Below, one piece after another: positions 53,143 through 61,259 of a stretch of DNA of 64,000 bases. A model generated the notes under the pieces. That model was not told the DNA's origin and did not search any database. It was given only the letters and a program-made list of their open reading frames with translations. The position numbers were made by a program, and so were the translations under genes. Origin of the DNA: Solimonas sp. (GTDB lineage Bacteria > Pseudomonadota > Gammaproteobacteria > Nevskiales > Nevskiaceae); assembly GCA_030149365.1 (NCBI GenBank), contig JASBRP010000030.1:124001-188000 (forward strand), in the 5' to 3' direction. Position 1 is the first letter of the stretch. The number at the start of each line of letters is the position of its first letter.

Positions 53143-55305
53143 CTAGCCTCGCGCCACCCTCTCGACCGAATCCAGCCGGCGGACGCGGCGGATCACGCGC
53201 GCCAGGTGGACACGGTCGCGCACGGTGATCAGGAAGCGCATCTCCAGGCCCTCGCCGCCGCCGCGGTCGGGGAAGTGCACGTTCTCGATGGAGGAGCCGG
53301 CCTCCGAGATCTCGGTGGTGACGCGGGCCAGCAGACCGCGCTGGTTCTCCGCCTTCACGCGGATTTCCACCATGTAGTCGCCCTGCACCTGGTCGGCCCA
53401 GGTCAGTGACACCCAGTCTTCGGGGCGTGCCTTGACGTGCTTGCAGTCGGTGCGGTGCACGACGATGCCGCGGCCGACGCTGACGTTGCCGCGGATCTCG
53501 TCGCCCGGCACCGGGTAGCAGCAGCGCGCGTAGTCCAGCACCAGGCCCTCGGTGCCCTCGATGGCCAGCGACTGCGCGGCGCCGGGGGCGGGCTTGTCGA
53601 TCTCATGCTCGGGCAGCAGCTGGCGCGCCACCAGCGGCGCCAGGCGGTTGCCGGTGCCGATGGACACGAACAGGTCCTCGATGTCGTTCAGGCCGTAGGC
53701 CTTCAGCACCGGGGTGTAGCGCTTCTCGTCCTTGAGCGCGGCCATGGGCACCTGCAGCTCGCGCATGGCGATCTCCAGCAGGCGGCGGCCCAGGCGGATG
53801 GCCTCGTCCTCGCGCTGGTTCTTCAGGTAGCTGCGGATCGAGGTACGGGCCTTGGCGGTCTTGACGAAGTTGAGCCAGGCGGCGTTCGGCCGCGCATGGC
53901 GCGCGGTGATGATCTGCACGGTCTGGCCGTTCTTCAGCGGCGAGTTCAGCGGCTCCAGCTGGCCGTCGACACGGGCGGCCACGCAGTGCTCGCCCAGCTC
54001 GGAGTGCACGGCAAAGGCGAAGTCCACCGCCGTGGCCCCGCGCGGCAGGCGGCGGATGTCGCCACGCGGCGTGAAGACGTAGACCTCGTCCGGGAACAGG
54101 TCGACCTTGACGCTTTCCAGGAAGTCGGTCGAGGAGGAATTGTTGAGCGTGTCGAACAGGCCGCGCAGCCACTCGCGGGCGCGGGCCTGGGGGGCGGCGG
54201 TGCCGTCGCGGGCGCCGAGCTTGTACTGCCAGTGGGCAGCGATGCCGCTCTCCGCCACGTGGTGCATGTCGCGCGTGCGGATCTGCACCTCGATCTTGTG
54301 GCCGCCGGGGCCCACGCAGGCGGTGTGCAGCGACTGGTAGCCATTGGACTTGGCGTTGGCGATGTAGTCGTCGAACTCGCCCGGCACCGGCTTGAACACA
54401 TGGTGGACCACGCCCAAGGTGCGGTAGCAGTCGTCGACCTTGGGCAGGATCACGCGGAAGCCCAGCAGGTCCATGACCTTCAGGAACTTGAGCTTCTTGC
54501 GCTGCATCTTCTGGTAGACGCTGTAGATGTTCTTCTCGCGTCCCACCACGGTGGCGCCGATGCCCTCCTTCTTCAGCGCGGTCGAGAGCTTCTGCTCCAC
54601 TTCCTTGATGACGTTGCGCGTATCGCCCATCTGCTCGCGGATGGCCGCCGTCAGCACGAAGTAGCGCCGCGGGTAGATCGCCTCGAAGGCGAGGTCCTCC
54701 AGCTCGGTGCGGATCGTGTGGATGCCCAGGCGCTGGGCAATGGGGGCGTAGATGTCCAGGGTTTCCTGGGCCACGCGGCGGCGCTTGTCGGGCGCCACGT
54801 GGGTCATGGTACGCATGTTGTGCAGGCGGTCGGCCAGCTTCACCAGGATCACGCGCAGGTCCTGGGTCATGGCCAGCAGCAGCTTGCGGAAGCTCTCCGC
54901 CTGGCGCTCCTGGCGGCTCATGCCCTCGATCTTGCCGATCTTGCTGACGCCGTCGACCAGCTCCGCCACGTCCTTGCCGTACTCCAGGGCCAACGAGTCC
55001 TTGGAGATGCCGGTGTCCTCGATGACGTCGTGCAGGATCGCCGCGATCAGCGTGGTGTGGTCCAGCCGCATCTCGGCCAGGATGCGCGCCACCGCCAGGG
55101 GGTGGTAGACGTAGGGCTCGCCGGAGGTGCGGCGCTGGTCCTTGTGGGCATTGCCGGCGAACTCCGCCGCGCGGCGCACCTCGCCGATCTGCTCGTCGGT
55201 GAGATAGCCCTCCAGCACCTTGGCCAGCGCGTCGATGCCGTACTCGCGCTCGGCGCGCTGGGTGCGGATGACGGTGCTGATGCGCTGGATGACGGGCAGT
55301 TCCAT
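53143..55305 (-). CDS. spoT: Bifunctional (p)ppGpp synthetase/hydrolase SpoT
   Basis: 720 residues. HD hydrolase domain ('EPYVYHPLAVARILAEMRLD', 'AAILHDVIEDTGISKD'), a synthetase domain ('ATVVGREKNIYSVYQKMQRK', 'VMDLLGFRVILPKVDDCYR', 'NGYQSLHTACVGP'), then TGS ('YVFTPRGDIRRLPRGATAVDFA'), helical, zinc-finger-like ('YARCCYPVPGDEI') and ACT ('IRVKAENQRGLLARVTTEI') domains. The HD motif is intact, so hydrolysis is expected; the synthetase loop resembles SpoT rather than RelA. The ATG at 55305 follows family length. rpoZ lies upstream. Confidence 0.96.
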   Translation of the reverse strand: MELPVIQRISTVIRTQRAEREYGIDALAKVLEGYLTDEQIGEVRRAAEFAGNAHKDQRRTSGEPYVYHPLAVARILAEMRLDHTTLIAAILHDVIEDTGISKDSLALEYGKDVAELVDGVSKIGKIEGMSRQERQAESFRKLLLAMTQDLRVILVKLADRLHNMRTMTHVAPDKRRRVAQETLDIYAPIAQRLGIHTIRTELEDLAFEAIYPRRYFVLTAAIREQMGDTRNVIKEVEQKLSTALKKEGIGATVVGREKNIYSVYQKMQRKKLKFLKVMDLLGFRVILPKVDDCYRTLGVVHHVFKPVPGEFDDYIANAKSNGYQSLHTACVGPGGHKIEVQIRTRDMHHVAESGIAAHWQYKLGARDGTAAPQARAREWLRGLFDTLNNSSSTDFLESVKVDLFPDEVYVFTPRGDIRRLPRGATAVDFAFAVHSELGEHCVAARVDGQLEPLNSPLKNGQTVQIITARHARPNAAWLNFVKTAKARTSIRSYLKNQREDEAIRLGRRLLEIAMRELQVPMAALKDEKRYTPVLKAYGLNDIEDLFVSIGTGNRLAPLVARQLLPEHEIDKPAPGAAQSLAIEGTEGLVLDYARCCYPVPGDEIRGNVSVGRGIVVHRTDCKHVKARPEDWVSLTWADQVQGDYMVEIRVKAENQRGLLARVTTEISEAGSSIENVHFPDRGGGEGLEMRFLITVRDRVHLARVIRRVRRLDSVERVARG

Positions 55306-55358
55306 GGCTTGAGTATATGTCGGGCTTCGGTAGCCATCTAACAAGCCCGGGTGGGCTG

Positions 55359-55472
55359 TCCCCTCGCCCGCTTGCGGGAGAGGGTGGCCCGGAGGGCCGG
55401 GAGAGGGTCGCTGTAGATGCCAGCAAGCGAACCCGCCTGAATTTCAGACGCCCTCTCGGCAACTGCTCCTGC
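55359..55472. repeat. Compound palindromic repeat between rpoZ and spoT
   Basis: Contains the core 'CTCGCCCGCTTGCGGGAG' as at 322-356, a second hairpin GGCCC-GGA-GGGCC, and at 55451-55472 a 22-base block that is the exact reverse complement of 2516-2537. It lies inside the rpoZ-spoT operon after the rpoZ terminator. Confidence 0.7.
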
Positions 55473-55507
55473 TTTGACCTACTTGAGCAATAAAAGCCTC
55501 AACCACG

Positions 55508-55530
55508 AAAAAGGCCCGCTTGCGCGGGCC
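55508..55530 (-). terminator. Rho-independent terminator after rpoZ
   Basis: GGCCCGC/GCGGGCC stem; on the minus strand it is followed by CCTTTTTCG. It would partly separate rpoZ from spoT expression. Confidence 0.75.
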
Positions 55531-55575
55531 TGAGGCTTCTTTCGAAATCCGCGGCGTGGACGCCGCGTGTCCTAC

Positions 55576-55839
55576 TTAGGCATCGAAACTCGGGTCCAGC
55601 GCTTCCAGCTCCACCTTCGGCTGCTGCACGGCCGGCAGGTCGATCTCTTCGAGCACGCTGCGGTCGATGTAGCCCTCGGCGATCTCGCGCAGGGACAGGA
55701 CCGTGGACTTGTGGTTGCCCCAGGGCAGGCGGGCGTCGGCGCCGCGAGCCAGCTGGCGCGCGCGCTTGGCGGCGACCAGGGTCAGGTCGAACTGGTTGGG
55801 GATGCGGGCGAGGCAGTCTTCAACGGTTACACGGGCCAT
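55576..55839 (-). CDS. rpoZ: RNA polymerase omega subunit
   Basis: 87 residues. '[33 protein letters not shown]' (read in two parts) and '[15 protein letters not shown]' are canonical; the protein helps assemble RNA polymerase around beta-prime and forms part of the ppGpp site. The acidic C-terminus is usual. It lies between gmk and spoT as in most gammaproteobacteria. Confidence 0.97.
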   Translation of the reverse strand: MARVTVEDCLARIPNQFDLTLVAAKRARQLARGADARLPWGNHKSTVLSLREIAEGYIDRSVLEEIDLPAVQQPKVELEALDPSFDA

Positions 55840-55892
55840 GGCAGCAGAACTCTGGCAAAAACAAGGGCGCGATGGTACCGGATCGGGCGCTT

Positions 55893-56534
55893 TTAAGCCA
55901 GCAAGCCCTGGATACGGTCCCGGTGACGGCGCGCCTGTCCCTCTATAAGGAGTCGGTGGGCCACGAAAACGGCCGAAATCTCCCGCAGGGCCCGGTCGAA
56001 GTCCTCGTTGACGATCAGGTAGTCGTACTCGTCATGGTGGGACATCTCGTCATGGGCCTGGGCCATGCGCCGGGCGATGACCTCGTCGCTGTCCTGGCTG
56101 CGTCCGCGCAGGCGGCGCTCCAGCTCCGCCAGGGACGGGGGCAGGATGAAGATGCCCACCGCCTCGTCGGTCTGGCCCCGGACCTGGCGGGCACCCTGCC
56201 AGTCGATATCCAGGATCACGTCATGCCCGGCCGCCAGCAGGGCGTCAGTCTTGGCCCGGCCGGTGCCGTAGAGGTTGCCGAAGACCTCGGCATGCTCGAA
56301 GAACTCACCCCGCTCCGTCATGCCGGCGAAGGTCTCGCGGGTCACGAAGTGGTAATGCGTGCCGTCCACCTCACCCGGGCGCGGCGCGCGAGTGGTGTAA
56401 GACACTGAAATATCAGCAGGAATACCCTGGGCTGCCAAGTGCGGAACCAGGGCGCGGGTCAGGCTGGTCTTGCCGCCGCCGGAGGGGGCAGAGACGATGA
56501 AGAGGGTGCCGGGGGCGGTGATGGGGGTCGTCAT
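55893..56534 (-). CDS. gmk: Guanylate kinase
   Basis: 213 residues. Phosphorylates GMP to GDP. '[20 protein letters not shown]' is the P-loop, '[23 protein letters not shown]' the GMP-binding region and '[17 protein letters not shown]' the Walker B-like core. Normal length. The expected upstream neighbour, yicC, is displaced 4.7 kb by the accessory segment, so gmk now begins behind foreign-looking DNA and presumably has its own promoter there. Confidence 0.96.
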   Translation of the reverse strand: MTTPITAPGTLFIVSAPSGGGKTSLTRALVPHLAAQGIPADISVSYTTRAPRPGEVDGTHYHFVTRETFAGMTERGEFFEHAEVFGNLYGTGRAKTDALLAAGHDVILDIDWQGARQVRGQTDEAVGIFILPPSLAELERRLRGRSQDSDEVIARRMAQAHDEMSHHDEYDYLIVNEDFDRALREISAVFVAHRLLIEGQARRHRDRIQGLLA

Positions 56535-56787
56535 ATATCAGCGCGACAATAGCCGGAAACGCACGAATATCATCATTTCAACTACTAGTCTGACGCAATC
56601 ACCGTGCGCGCCCGCTGTCCAACGATTCTCATTCTGGCGCCTTTCAATTACAGATCAACAGACAGATCAACAGCCAGAATGAAAAAGGCCGCCCGTGGCG
56701 GCCACTTTTGCGGAGGTCGAAAATGTGGGACCCAAAACCCCATACGGAGTACTGAGATACGCTCGTTAGCCTTTCACAACACCCATT
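56535..56787. other. Intergenic junction of the accessory segment
   Basis: A/T-richer than gmk. It holds a terminator for the membrane-protein gene on the minus strand (56682-56709, GGCCGCC-CGT-GGCGGCC), a 10-base inverted pair TCATTCTGGC (56629-56638) and GCCAGAATGA (56673-56682), and a direct repeat AGATCAACAG (56652-56661, 56664-56673). The gmk promoter should lie here but I cannot place it. No protein is convincing. Confidence 0.5.
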
Positions 56788-57900
56788 TCAGCCTCCATTC
56801 GGACGGGCACGCGACCCATTCCACGTCAATACTATGCCTTGGCCCACCAGAATGCCAGCTTCAAGCTGCCAGCCATGGATATGAGGCCTATCCGCACCAT
56901 GCTTTCTAGGACCAGTGTGGATAGGTGTAAGTTTCATGCTCTGGGGATGCAAGGCATGGACCGTCACCTCCAGTGCAGGGGGCGCCACTACGGTCAACTT
57001 AATCCCATCCGCAGGGAAAACCGCCATGATGACCTCCACCTCGCGAAGAGGGCGGATGGCACGAAGATCGCAGCGAATGGCTTTCTTGGCATCCGCCGCT
57101 ATAGGAATAGGATAGGCAAGGCGTAAAGCCTTATGGCCGATGTTGTCTACCTCCGCCACGCAGGCGTGAAGCTCTTCCGTACTCAACTTCTGCGAATCGA
57201 TGGACAAATGAGTGAATGCGGAGCGCAATTCCGCGCTCATCGCTTCCTCGTGGGATATTTCCGTCTCACAGGAGAAGGGAAAGCTTTGCTCGGATCCGGT
57301 CAGATTATGGATGTCGAAGGTCTGGTGCATGTGAACGCCCACACAGTCTTCTTGATCCAGCAACTCAAAGGTAATGTGCCACTCGTGCTTACGCCGAAAA
57401 AAGCGGTCTCGGAATCCGCTGGCTTCGACGCACGCAACCAGCTCTGGGGGCACCCTGCGCCGAAACGCCGCCTCAAAAGCATTGGTCACCGCCTTGTCAG
57501 CCCAATTCGCAAGAGGAACAAGCGCGTCATGAACAGCATCCGTCAGTTTCTGGTGGCTTGCCTTACCCTGCTCGACATGCCTTTCCAATGGGGCAAGCGC
57601 TGTTCCGACCGATCCCGTCAGCTCGTCCCGAGTCTGCTGCAGAAATTTCTCGAACTGCTCTAACTGCAGGTTCGCCACTCTGCGATCAACCACAAGCATC
57701 ACGATACCCACGCCCATCAAACCGGCGCCAATAGATAACAGCAGTCCGATAAATCCCTTCCAGACAGAAACCTGCTGTGATTCCAGCCCCCACGAAATCA
57801 ATAGCAGCGCCGTCCCACAAAGCACCAAGATCCAGGCTTCTCTGGTGACCAAGGCCTCCATAATCGCGCCGCGAAATTTCGACCATCTCTGCATCGCCAT
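56788..57900 (-). CDS. Two-helix membrane protein with cytoplasmic domain, unknown
   Basis: 370 residues from the ATG at 57900, which has GGAG eight bases upstream (a start 19 codons earlier is possible). Two membrane helices (about 24-43 and 49-70), a coiled-coil-like stretch ('LQLEQFEKFLQQTRDELTG'), then a beta-rich soluble domain with 'RFFRRKHEWHITFELLDQED' and 'MHQTFDIHNLTGSEQSFPFS'. Family not recognised. Its base composition and codon use are more A/T-rich than the core genes, so it is part of the accessory segment. Upstream gap of 195 bases; it may have its own promoter. Confidence 0.65.
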   Translation of the reverse strand: MAMQRWSKFRGAIMEALVTREAWILVLCGTALLLISWGLESQQVSVWKGFIGLLLSIGAGLMGVGIVMLVVDRRVANLQLEQFEKFLQQTRDELTGSVGTALAPLERHVEQGKASHQKLTDAVHDALVPLANWADKAVTNAFEAAFRRRVPPELVACVEASGFRDRFFRRKHEWHITFELLDQEDCVGVHMHQTFDIHNLTGSEQSFPFSCETEISHEEAMSAELRSAFTHLSIDSQKLSTEELHACVAEVDNIGHKALRLAYPIPIAADAKKAIRCDLRAIRPLREVEVIMAVFPADGIKLTVVAPPALEVTVHALHPQSMKLTPIHTGPRKHGADRPHIHGWQLEAGILVGQGIVLTWNGSRARPNGG

Positions 57901-58095
57901 CCCCAAGACTCCATCTGCGATCCCAAAAAACGGGTTCGATCTTACTTTGAAGCACATAATTTCTCACTGCCAGCGCACCCAAAGAGGCCGGGGAAATTAA
58001 TCTCGCTTTTTATACCGTCCCCTTCATACATCTCTAGAAGAAGAACCCAAGGCCACCGGTACAGTCAGACTACGTTCCTAAGTTATAGAGTCTCG

Positions 58096-58548
58096 CTACT
58101 TTTGGAAGGCCCCATGCCTGTTCGCTGCTTTCAATTTGGCCACTACTTCTGTGACGTTTTCATAGTAGGGGGCTAACGACTCTTCAGCGCCAAGTTGAAT
58201 GCGGCGCTTTATCTTCTCGAACGGGCGAATCACTGCGGCGGAGCCAGCAACATCGCTTAACACGTAACTTTCTCCTTGCCGCAGCCAAGTTGCGCCTAGT
58301 GTCCGTCTTATGGTCTCACCAACATAGCTTCCGAACGCGATAACCGTCTCATCCACACGATCAGGCGGCCACGTTGAATAGTGCCCTAGCAAAGTCAAAA
58401 GCCGATCCAGCGACTCCAGGAAAACGGGCGTGAAGTCCAGGGTTACTCCGAATCCAGCACGGCAAAGGTCAACGGCTATATCGGCAATGCTCGACATGTC
58501 GCCAGTCCCTTGAATTCGGCCTTCAGGGTATTCCTCATAAAGCTTCAT
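58096..58548 (-). CDS. Small cytoplasmic protein, candidate immunity protein
   Basis: 150 residues, no signal peptide or membrane span. A central 'VIAFGSYVGETIRRTLGATWL' has a G-Y-x-GE ... G-x-x-W pattern I associate with small proteins in toxin-immunity neighbourhoods, but no family is assigned. The end is a charged helix. It starts 13 bases after the beta-propeller gene and follows it on the same strand, so it probably shares the transcript. A/T-rich codons. Immunity is inference from context. Confidence 0.6.
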   Translation of the reverse strand: MKLYEEYPEGRIQGTGDMSSIADIAVDLCRAGFGVTLDFTPVFLESLDRLLTLLGHYSTWPPDRVDETVIAFGSYVGETIRRTLGATWLRQGESYVLSDVAGSAAVIRPFEKIKRRIQLGAEESLAPYYENVTEVVAKLKAANRHGAFQK

Positions 58549-58561
58549 TTTTAAGCCCTAG

Positions 58562-59689
58562 CTAGCTCTCGCCATCCTGCCGATGGCTTGGGTCAACGCA
58601 GAAGACATGCAGCTTATTAGTAGGAACCAAATCGCGTGAGATCAGCCACTCCCCTACCGCCCAAAAGCCAGCACCGAATCGGGAGGCCTTATCTTGATAG
58701 CGCCATGTGAACTCACGTGTCTCCACATCGTACGCAGCAGCATGGTGGAAAGCGCCGCCAATGTAGTACTTGCCGACCATGATCGGATTCTTGATTCCAG
58801 CCGGCGTAAAGTCTTCGTCCATGCGCCAAACCTCATCCCCAGTAGTCCAATCCAGGCAGATGAGCTTATTTATGCTGGAAAATCCCTGATCAAAATTAAT
58901 GTAAAGCCGCCCCTGATATTCAACAGCCGTCTCCACAGAATGGCGCCAACTCAGGGCAGCCGCCCACTTCACCTTAAAATCCGAAAGACTCAGCTTCAAC
59001 AGAACTCCATCGCGGTAGCTCAACAACACATGCCCGCTCACACAACAAAGCAGCTTCCAGTCCAGTTTATTATTGCCAATTAATGGAATGTCCAGATCAC
59101 GCCGCAGTGCTTCCGCTTCATAACGAGACATCTCCGCACCATTCGATTGCCTGAGGACTATTAGCGTCCGTTCTTCGCCCTTCCAGCCAGCGCCGCAATC
59201 AAGGACAACGTAATCATTACCACTCAGGGCATAGTTTATGTACTGGGGCGCTCGGAATGTCCAAAGCTTTTCTCCGCTTTCAAGTGAAAAAGCCGATAGC
59301 TCTCGATCTGCTAGCTCGGAAAAAAAAACATCACTTGAATAGGCCTGCAAGTGACATTCCGGATCAGAAAATCGGCGGAGAACAATCCCCGTATCCTCAT
59401 CGATCACATGAATATATTGATCAATGGCCGCATATATGCAGCTGTTTCTGCCCCGAATCCATGGGAACACAATTTGCGTTAGGGGAACTCGCCACAGGTA
59501 CTTACCATCTCTGATGCGCCTCGCAGCCAGAGAATCTCCCTCAGGGATGATTACCTTCTCTTCGACTACGAGAGGAATCGACGATCCCCCTGGCGTCTTC
59601 TCGCCAGTCTCTATAGCCGAGTGCAATCGCCACGAACCAGTGGCCATAGCTCGATACTGATTTGGATTGTCGCCTTCTTCAAAACTCAT
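58562..59689 (-). CDS. PQQ-like beta-propeller protein, cytoplasmic
   Basis: 375 residues, no signal peptide. Recurring strands of the type 'LESGEKLWTFRAPQYINYAL', 'CLDWTTGDEVWRMDEDF' and 'AAYDVETREFTWRYQDKA' are the blades of a PQQ-like (WD40-like) propeller. PQQ-dependent dehydrogenases are exported and larger, so this is not one. Its ATG overlaps the stop of the exported chimeric protein by 4 bases, which predicts tight coupling. It could protect against that protein as an immunity factor; this is inference. Confidence 0.72.
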   Translation of the reverse strand: MSFEEGDNPNQYRAMATGSWRLHSAIETGEKTPGGSSIPLVVEEKVIIPEGDSLAARRIRDGKYLWRVPLTQIVFPWIRGRNSCIYAAIDQYIHVIDEDTGIVLRRFSDPECHLQAYSSDVFFSELADRELSAFSLESGEKLWTFRAPQYINYALSGNDYVVLDCGAGWKGEERTLIVLRQSNGAEMSRYEAEALRRDLDIPLIGNNKLDWKLLCCVSGHVLLSYRDGVLLKLSLSDFKVKWAAALSWRHSVETAVEYQGRLYINFDQGFSSINKLICLDWTTGDEVWRMDEDFTPAGIKNPIMVGKYYIGGAFHHAAAYDVETREFTWRYQDKASRFGAGFWAVGEWLISRDLVPTNKLHVFCVDPSHRQDGES

Positions 59690-61038
59690 GGCTCGTACTG
59701 GCTCGACTTCCCTTGAAAGATAACTGCAAGCCCTGCCTCATTGAGAACGTCATCAAGCTTTCCGACCGCCCCGCCGGAGGAGCCTTCAATAGCTGCAATA
59801 ACATCATCCATCCTCTTTCTGTACTCAGCCAGAACCTCGCCCTTCACCTTATTGTTTGCTCCACCTTTCTGCAAAGCCTCGATAAGAGCATTTTCGCCGT
59901 CAAGCTTCATCCTCTTGACCATTTCTAATGCGCCTGGTCCAGCAGGGCCTCGGAATGCCACCCGAATTTTGCGTATTCCGTCAATGATCTCATTTGCACT
60001 AGCCGCGCCTCTTTCGCGGACGATCTGTCCAAGGTCGCGCTGCCACCCTCCACAGACTGATGCCACGCTGCTGGCGTTAAAGTAGTTAGCGTAGTTTTTG
60101 AATTCCAATCGCAAACCGCCTGGGATATGTAAATCTATGTATCGCTCAATGTCCTTTATTGCAGCTCCAGGCGGTATGCTGGATTCCAGCACAACGGATC
60201 CTCTGAGCTTGTCTCGCAGTAAAGACCACCCTTCGAGTTGCCAGAACTGCCCTGTAAGGAAACCGTCAGAGTTCCGCAGATATTTCCCGGCATCGGCGCG
60301 AAACTTCGCGCGGACGCTGTCGCCGGTGAAGCGCACAGCTGAATCGACGGCGCGGTTGCCATAGGCATCCATGGCCTCCACGTCCACGAGAACCACGCCG
60401 TCCAGGGCAATCTGCTCGGCACTGAGCGCCTGGCTCAGGGGGATATCGACGCTGAATTCGCGCTGATCGTCCTTGATCGGCCGCAGCACCACCGGCTCTG
60501 CGGTCGCGGCGAATGCCGAGCGACGGGCCAATTCGACAACGCCGCCAGTGCTGCGCAGAGTCGAGGCCCGAATACCCAGGACATTTAAGCGGACCTGAGC
60601 CAGATCCTGCTGATCGGCCGCCTGGGCAACCACTCGCAGCGCTTGGCCGGCGCCCTGCCCGACGATGGAAACCGACTGCACCTGCACCGTGGGGGGCACG
60701 CGGTCTGCCGGGAATTGCTCCGTGGTTTGCGCAACCACGGTGTCGTCACGACGAATCGTGACCGTGATGGCGCCCGACCCCAGGCGTTCCAGGGGCACCA
60801 GGTAGTCACAGGCGTCGGCGCCCGGCCTGGGAGAAAACTGGGAGATTGGTACGGTGCGCTGGAAGGCGCCGGCCGAGATGGCTGCGGTGGTCGCCTGAGA
60901 GCAGGGAGAGACCGTTACGAAAAAGCTGACGGGCGAATCAGGTGTCTGTATGAAGCCATCGACGTGGATGTCGACGTTGACCGAGCCCCAGGCAGGCACG
61001 GACAGCAGCGCCGACATGCAAGCAAGAATTGCTCGCAC
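59686..61038 (-). CDS. Exported chimeric protein, candidate polymorphic toxin
   Basis: About 450 residues from the proposed GTG at 61038, giving signal peptide 'MRAILACMSALLSVPAWG'; TTG 61098 and ATG 61017 are alternatives. The N-terminal part (to about 250) is high-GC and beta-rich, with Ig-like strands ('VSFFVTVSPCSQATTAAI', 'VDVEAMDAYGNRAVDSAV'). From about 'FRADAGKYLRNSDGFLTG' composition becomes A/T-rich, with 'IERYIDLHIPGGLRLEFKNY' (Asp, then E-x-K) followed by an Arg/Gln helix. The arrangement resembles PD-(D/E)XK nuclease toxin tips, but family membership is unproven. Overlaps the beta-propeller gene. Confidence 0.6.
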   Translation of the reverse strand: MRAILACMSALLSVPAWGSVNVDIHVDGFIQTPDSPVSFFVTVSPCSQATTAAISAGAFQRTVPISQFSPRPGADACDYLVPLERLGSGAITVTIRRDDTVVAQTTEQFPADRVPPTVQVQSVSIVGQGAGQALRVVAQAADQQDLAQVRLNVLGIRASTLRSTGGVVELARRSAFAATAEPVVLRPIKDDQREFSVDIPLSQALSAEQIALDGVVLVDVEAMDAYGNRAVDSAVRFTGDSVRAKFRADAGKYLRNSDGFLTGQFWQLEGWSLLRDKLRGSVVLESSIPPGAAIKDIERYIDLHIPGGLRLEFKNYANYFNASSVASVCGGWQRDLGQIVRERGAASANEIIDGIRKIRVAFRGPAGPGALEMVKRMKLDGENALIEALQKGGANNKVKGEVLAEYRKRMDDVIAAIEGSSGGAVGKLDDVLNEAGLAVIFQGKSSQYEP

Positions 61039-61112
61039 ACGCTTCTTCAGAAGATGTCCCCAAATCCTTTTGTCGTTATTGCGGCGGCGGCGCCACAAAT
61101 CACCCCGCCGCA

Positions 61113-61142
61113 GTTATAATCCAGGATTTATGGCAGTCTCAA
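61113..61142 (-). promoter_or_regulatory. Candidate sigma70 promoter of the exported chimeric gene
   Basis: On the minus strand TTGAGA (61142-61137), 18 bases, TATAAC (61118-61113); five of six matches at each box. Transcription would begin near 61106, too close for use of the TTG at 61098 with a ribosome-binding site, which favours an inner start. It separates the accessory genes from yicC transcription. Confidence 0.6.
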
Positions 61143-61189
61143 TCTCCAGGACTCCACTTTGAGACTTCTTGCCCGTTTTGAGCGGGCCG

Positions 61190-61238
61190 CTGCTCGGCGC
61201 GCAACGCCACATATGTAAAGGAGTGGCGTCGCGCAGCA
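61190..61238. other. Stem-loop after yicC
   Basis: ACGCCAC (61204-61210) and GTGGCGT (61223-61229), extended by CGCGC/GCGCG-type and CTGCT/AGCAG pairs. It lies 22 bases after the yicC stop and upstream of the accessory promoter. Without a T run it is a possible transcript end or insulating hairpin. Confidence 0.45.
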
Positions 61239-61259
61239 GGGCGCGGCTACTCGAGTGCG

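Noticed and set aside
53437-55341. 634-residue plus-strand open frame
   Set aside because: Fully antisense to spoT, of which every domain is intact on the minus strand.
58562-59689. PQQ-dependent dehydrogenase
   Set aside because: No signal peptide, too short, and only blade-like repeats without PQQ-binding residues I could identify.
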